Shown piece after piece: positions 52,142-55,092 of a DNA stretch of 55,092 nucleotides. The notes under the pieces were generated by a model, which was not told the DNA's origin, ran no database searches, and saw only the letters and a program-made list of their open reading frames with translations. The translations under genes and the position numbers were made by a program. The number at the start of each line of letters is the position of its first letter. Position 1 is the stretch's first letter. This DNA comes from Bacteroidia bacterium (GTDB taxonomy: Bacteria; Bacteroidota; Bacteroidia; AKYH767-A; OLB10), in assembly GCA_016788165.1 (NCBI GenBank), contig JAEUTH010000011.1, forward strand, positions 1-55,092. The letters are read 5' to 3'.

Positions 52142-53926
52142 ATGAATAAACTTTTTCTTTTTTGCTTGCTGCTTTTGTCTTGCAAATTGTTTTCGCAAAA
52201 TCCATCATTTACTATTGATGCTACTTGTTTTAACGCACTAACTTTAGAAGGTGGCCAAACCGAAGTTCAGTTTGCCGACATTAATAACGATGGCCATTTA
52301 GACTTACTGCTTATTGGCGACCATGGCAGTCCATATATCAATACAAACCAACACGGCATTAGTGTTTTTTTTGGAGATGGCACAGGCACCAATTGGACCT
52401 TAGCGCAAACCGGTGATTTTGGTTATGGTGGTATTGCTGTTGGCGATGTAAACAATGATGGTTTTTTAGATGTGGGCTATGGCATGCATCACAACTATGC
52501 AGCAACCGATTTTGGCGATCAACTACTTGAAGTTGCATTAGGCGATGGTACAGGTATTAACTGGACACCTTATGACGACTCATTAGCAACAGCAGGCGAA
52601 ACCTGGGGTATGTTTGGAACAGAATTTGGCGATTTTAATAACGATGGTTTATTAGATGTGGTTTCGGGTTCGTTTGGTTGTTGTGCAGGCACGCATGTTT
52701 ATTTAAATCAAGGTACTGGCACGTGGCAACATTCATACGGCTACATAAATGGCAATACCGAACACTATGTTGAATGTGGCGACCTTAACCATGACGGTAA
52801 CTTAGATTTTGTTGCCTGTCATCAAAACGGTGCACCCTATTTTGGTAACGGCACCGGTAATTTTACCAACCAACATGCAAACTTACCCAGCTTAAGTATT
52901 GGCCTGGGTTTTTATGATGTTGCTTTAGATGATATTGATAATGATGGCGATGCCGATTTTGGTTTTATACATAATAACAGCACACCCCGCGTTTATAAAT
53001 GGGATGGCACAAACCAACAATGGGTAAACCAATCGGCAGGGCTTACCGTTACCGGCTTGGCATCGTGCATTAAATTAGCCGATTTAAACAATGATGGGTT
53101 TTCTGATGCCATTGTAGCTACAACGGGTAAAATAGAAATCTTTCAGGGCAATGGTGGTGGATTGTGGATTTCTGTTGTAACTATTCCGATGATAGGTTTA
53201 AGTTTTTGCCAGGATATTAATATTGCCGATGTAGATCATAATGGGTATGACGATATTTTATTTGTGGCCCAATACCCGAACGGTATTTTCGGTACCATCA
53301 ATAAGTTTACACTGCTCAGAAATAACACCGTTGCAACAACCCTAAATATTCATCATAAATTCCCTTCCGGTGGCGAGTGTTTTCCCAATAACGCCATCAG
53401 AAATATTCAATGGCTAAGCAGTGTGCCTGCAGGCAACCAATCTTCAGTACAAATTGCATTTTCAGAAACAGGTAACACAGGCCCATGGACTACCATAGCC
53501 AATGCAGCGCCTAACAACGGCAATTTTCAATGGGCTGTGCCTGCCGGTATAACTTCAAGCAATTGTTACATACGTTTAATAGTTACTGACAGTACTACTT
53601 TATTAACCAACACTTCGTATAACAGCAATGCGTTTCAGGTTGGTGTTTGCGATCCAACACTTGCATTGAGCGAAACAGCATCATCCGTTAGCTTTTATGC
53701 TTTTCCAAATCCATTTATGTCGAGTTTAAACATTAAGTCTGTTACACCCATTTCATCTGTATTAATAGTTGACCCAACCGGCCGTGAGATATACAGCCAA
53801 ATTAATATACCCGAACCAAAGCAATTGTTACAAATAAATACCGATACTTTTGCCAAAGGCGTTTACTTCGTAAAGGCAACATCGGTAAGTGGCGCTGTTT
53901 TAACTCATAAAGTAACCAAGTATTAA
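52142..53926 (+). CDS. FG-GAP/VCBS repeat secreted protein with T9SS sorting domain
   Basis: A 594-residue exported protein. Signal peptide 1-19 (LFCLLLLSCKLFSQ). Seven FG-GAP/VCBS-type calcium-binding motifs of the D-x-N-x-D-G form: DINNDGHLDLL, DVNNDGFLDVG, DFNNDGLLDVV, DLNHDGNLDFV, DIDNDGDADFG, DLNNDGFSDAI and DVDHNGYDDIL, together an integrin-alpha-like propeller (~35-395). A beta-sandwich follows (~400-505) and the end is a T9SS type A sorting domain (FPNPFMSSLNIKS ... GVYFVKATS). Adhesion or carbohydrate binding at the surface is likely (inference). Confidence 0.88.
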   Translation: MNKLFLFCLLLLSCKLFSQNPSFTIDATCFNALTLEGGQTEVQFADINNDGHLDLLLIGDHGSPYINTNQHGISVFFGDGTGTNWTLAQTGDFGYGGIAVGDVNNDGFLDVGYGMHHNYAATDFGDQLLEVALGDGTGINWTPYDDSLATAGETWGMFGTEFGDFNNDGLLDVVSGSFGCCAGTHVYLNQGTGTWQHSYGYINGNTEHYVECGDLNHDGNLDFVACHQNGAPYFGNGTGNFTNQHANLPSLSIGLGFYDVALDDIDNDGDADFGFIHNNSTPRVYKWDGTNQQWVNQSAGLTVTGLASCIKLADLNNDGFSDAIVATTGKIEIFQGNGGGLWISVVTIPMIGLSFCQDINIADVDHNGYDDILFVAQYPNGIFGTINKFTLLRNNTVATTLNIHHKFPSGGECFPNNAIRNIQWLSSVPAGNQSSVQIAFSETGNTGPWTTIANAAPNNGNFQWAVPAGITSSNCYIRLIVTDSTTLLTNTSYNSNAFQVGVCDPTLALSETASSVSFYAFPNPFMSSLNIKSVTPISSVLIVDPTGREIYSQINIPEPKQLLQINTDTFAKGVYFVKATSVSGAVLTHKVTKY

Positions 53927-53965
53927 AGGCATCCAATAGCTTTTTCTCATTTATATTTTATTAAC

Positions 53966-53983
53966 CAGCGGTTGCTGTTTTTT
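53966..53983 (+). terminator. Weak terminator after the FG-GAP gene
   Basis: CAGC and GCTG with a GGTT loop, followed by six T. The stem is only 4 bp, so confidence is low. Confidence 0.4.
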
Positions 53984-54022
53984 ACACATGGCAAATAGTT
54001 AATGTTAAATAATATATATTTA

Positions 54023-54052
54023 TTGTTTTTCAATAAATATATATTATGTTTG
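54023..54052 (+). promoter_or_regulatory. Promoter of the DUF2975-XRE pair
   Basis: TTG at 54023-54025, 19 bases, TATGTTTG at 54045-54052, then TGCCC. The ATG inside the -7 box (54046) is therefore not the start codon; the next in-frame ATG at 54079 is. Confidence 0.78.
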
Positions 54053-54078
54053 TGCCCTCAGTCATACATAAATATATT

Positions 54079-54615
54079 ATGAAAAAAACAAACAACCTCA
54101 TTTTTACGGGTTTACAAATTGTGGCCTGGATTATTTTTATTGGCTTGTGTATTGAAGCCGGTGGCTTATTGGTCAACTTTGTTTTCAGTATTTACAATCC
54201 CGACATGATTTCGCGGCTTTACAACAAGCTTAATTTGATGGCCATGTATCAACAAAGCGCCTTTGCCTTTTATGCTGTATATTCCTTTATACTGATAATT
54301 GCCATACTAAAAGCAATTTTGTTTTACCTCGTAATTATTTTACTACTCCGGTTAGACTTAGCAAAACCCTTTAGTGATTTTGTTGCCAAGCAAATTATGC
54401 TGATAAGTTATTACACACTTGTAATTGGTTTGTTAAGCTACATGGCAAGGCATTATGCCGGCAATTTGCAACATCAGGGTATCGAAACGGCCGTTTTAAA
54501 TACGTATTGGGCCGATAGCCAGGCCTTTATTTTAATGGCAGCGGTGGTTTATATTATTGCAACCATTTTTAAAACCGGCATTACTATACAAAACGAAAAC
54601 GACTTAACCGTATAA
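54079..54615 (+). CDS. DUF2975 membrane protein
   Basis: A 178-residue protein with four membrane helices (about residues 10-33, 55-85, 105-125, 145-165) and the DUF2975 arrangement ending in IATIFKTGITIQNENDLTV, the family's C-terminal FK-x-G-x-x-LQ-E-N-DLTV motif. DUF2975 genes are regularly followed by a small XRE regulator, as here with a 3-base gap. Function unknown; a membrane sensor acting with the regulator is inference. Start chosen by promoter overlap. Confidence 0.85.
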   Translation: MKKTNNLIFTGLQIVAWIIFIGLCIEAGGLLVNFVFSIYNPDMISRLYNKLNLMAMYQQSAFAFYAVYSFILIIAILKAILFYLVIILLLRLDLAKPFSDFVAKQIMLISYYTLVIGLLSYMARHYAGNLQHQGIETAVLNTYWADSQAFILMAAVVYIIATIFKTGITIQNENDLTV

Positions 54616-54618
54616 GCT

Positions 54619-54840
54619 ATGCCCATAATTGTAAACTTAGATGTAATGATGGCCAAGCGAAAAATGTCGCTTAACGAGTTATCGGAACATGTTGAACTAA
54701 CGCTTTCAAACTTGTCTATTTTAAAAACCGGTAAAGCAAAGGCCATCCGTTTTAGCACATTGGAATCTATTTGCAAGGTGTTAGACTGTCAGCCCGGTGA
54801 TATACTTGAATATGAAAACCCGAAAAAGAAACCGCGCTGA
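54619..54840 (+). CDS. XRE family regulator (YozG/Cro-C1 type)
   Basis: A 73-residue DNA-binding protein consisting of one helix-turn-helix domain: IIVNLDVMMAKRKMSLNELS, HVELTLSNLSILKTGKAKAI (recognition helix) and FSTLESICKVLDCQPGDILE, the usual end of YozG-like regulators. It lies three bases after the DUF2975 gene and is certainly co-transcribed. Its target is probably its own promoter (inference). Confidence 0.9.
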   Translation: MPIIVNLDVMMAKRKMSLNELSEHVELTLSNLSILKTGKAKAIRFSTLESICKVLDCQPGDILEYENPKKKPR

Positions 54841-55092
54841 TTTATACTTACTTCAGTTGTATAAAGCGAGCCGCGCGTTGTGGCGGATTTTTAGCACAAA
54901 TGTTCAATTGAAAAACTAAACTTGAACCTTGCACAAATGTTTCAAAGAAGTACTTCTGCCGCCATTTTGGCAATACCTTGTGCCTGTTGCACAACTATTG
55001 CATCCCGCTGCACAGCGGGATACTCAAAACTAACGAATAACTTATTATTCATCAACATAAAAGAGCTGTTTGTATGCTGTAAATTTGCAGCA
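54841..55092. other. Non-coding end of the window
   Basis: No gene starts here. ATCCCGCTG (55002-55010) and CAGCGGGAT (55013-55021) form a perfect 9-bp inverted repeat with no T-run. TAAATTTG at 55080-55087 is a -7 box match that may belong to a gene beyond the window edge. Confidence 0.45.

Noticed and set aside
54046..54078. ATG start of the DUF2975 gene at 54046
   Set aside because: It lies within the TATGTTTG promoter box; the next in-frame ATG at 54079 is used instead.

Overview
This window is a chromosomal segment of a member of the Bacteroidota, most likely a free-living Chitinophagales/Sphingobacteriales-type bacterium (inference). Four lines of evidence support this. Four proteins carry type IX secretion (T9SS) type A C-terminal sorting domains. 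Many genes are preceded by the Bacteroidota promoter (a -33 TTG, about 19 bases, then TAnnTTTG). The F-type ATPase operon has the order atpB-E-F-H-A-G without atpD and atpC. Several families are typical of the phylum (DUF2723/GT117, DUF4175, DUF4476, PPi-kinase-like 'phosphoribosylpyrophosphate synthetase' small proteins). I see no rRNA, tRNA, CRISPR array, insertion sequence or prophage.

Layout. 1-9.1 kb, minus strand: folB-glnS operon, a large GT117 membrane glycosyltransferase and a secreted beta-helix T9SS protein. 9.2-13.1 kb, plus strand: three consecutive, divergent PAPS-type sulfotransferases followed by an rRNA-type methyltransferase. 13.2-17.2 kb: a lipocalin-like lipoprotein and a giant Gln-rich coiled-coil DUF4175 protein. 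17.3-22.2 kb: a probable six-gene operon (DUF4258 protein, ybeY, DinB-like protein, ECF sigma factor, anti-sigma/TPR protein, TMTC-like membrane TPR protein). 22.2-25.4 kb: small hypothetical genes, a GNAT and a YggS-type PLP protein. 25.5-31.4 kb: an accessory stretch with a stand-alone Ada-type metal-binding mini-protein, AlkB, a copper module (HMA-AraC regulator, copper P-type ATPase, small copper chaperone), a small family protein, a decayed Na+/H+ antiporter and a short SSB.

31.5-36.8 kb, minus strand: the ATP synthase operon, with a strong hairpin between atpE and atpF. 36.9-44.3 kb, minus strand: a GNAT, a TPR-adenylate cyclase, a heme-type TonB-dependent receptor with a long inverted repeat in its leader, a small membrane protein, an M23 peptidase with T9SS signal, and Mn-type superoxide dismutase. 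44.5-48.1 kb: DUF4476 protein, a UPF0104 membrane protein overlapping scpA, an ArsC-like protein and a SRPBCC protein. 48.3-55.1 kb: a large secreted BNR/Ig-repeat T9SS protein interrupted by one in-frame stop codon, an FG-GAP/VCBS T9SS protein, and a DUF2975-XRE regulatory pair.

How the genes work together: most of the window is housekeeping (translation, folate, respiration, chromosome segregation) mixed with cell-surface biology (T9SS cargo, GT-C glycosyltransferases, sulfotransferases, outer-membrane receptor). The region at 25.5-30 kb is a small stress island: alkylation repair next to copper detoxification, with a shared candidate operator upstream of the ATPase and the chaperone. I did not find a clearly unknown multi-gene defence or mobile system; the best leads are regulatory structures and broken genes listed in the findings.
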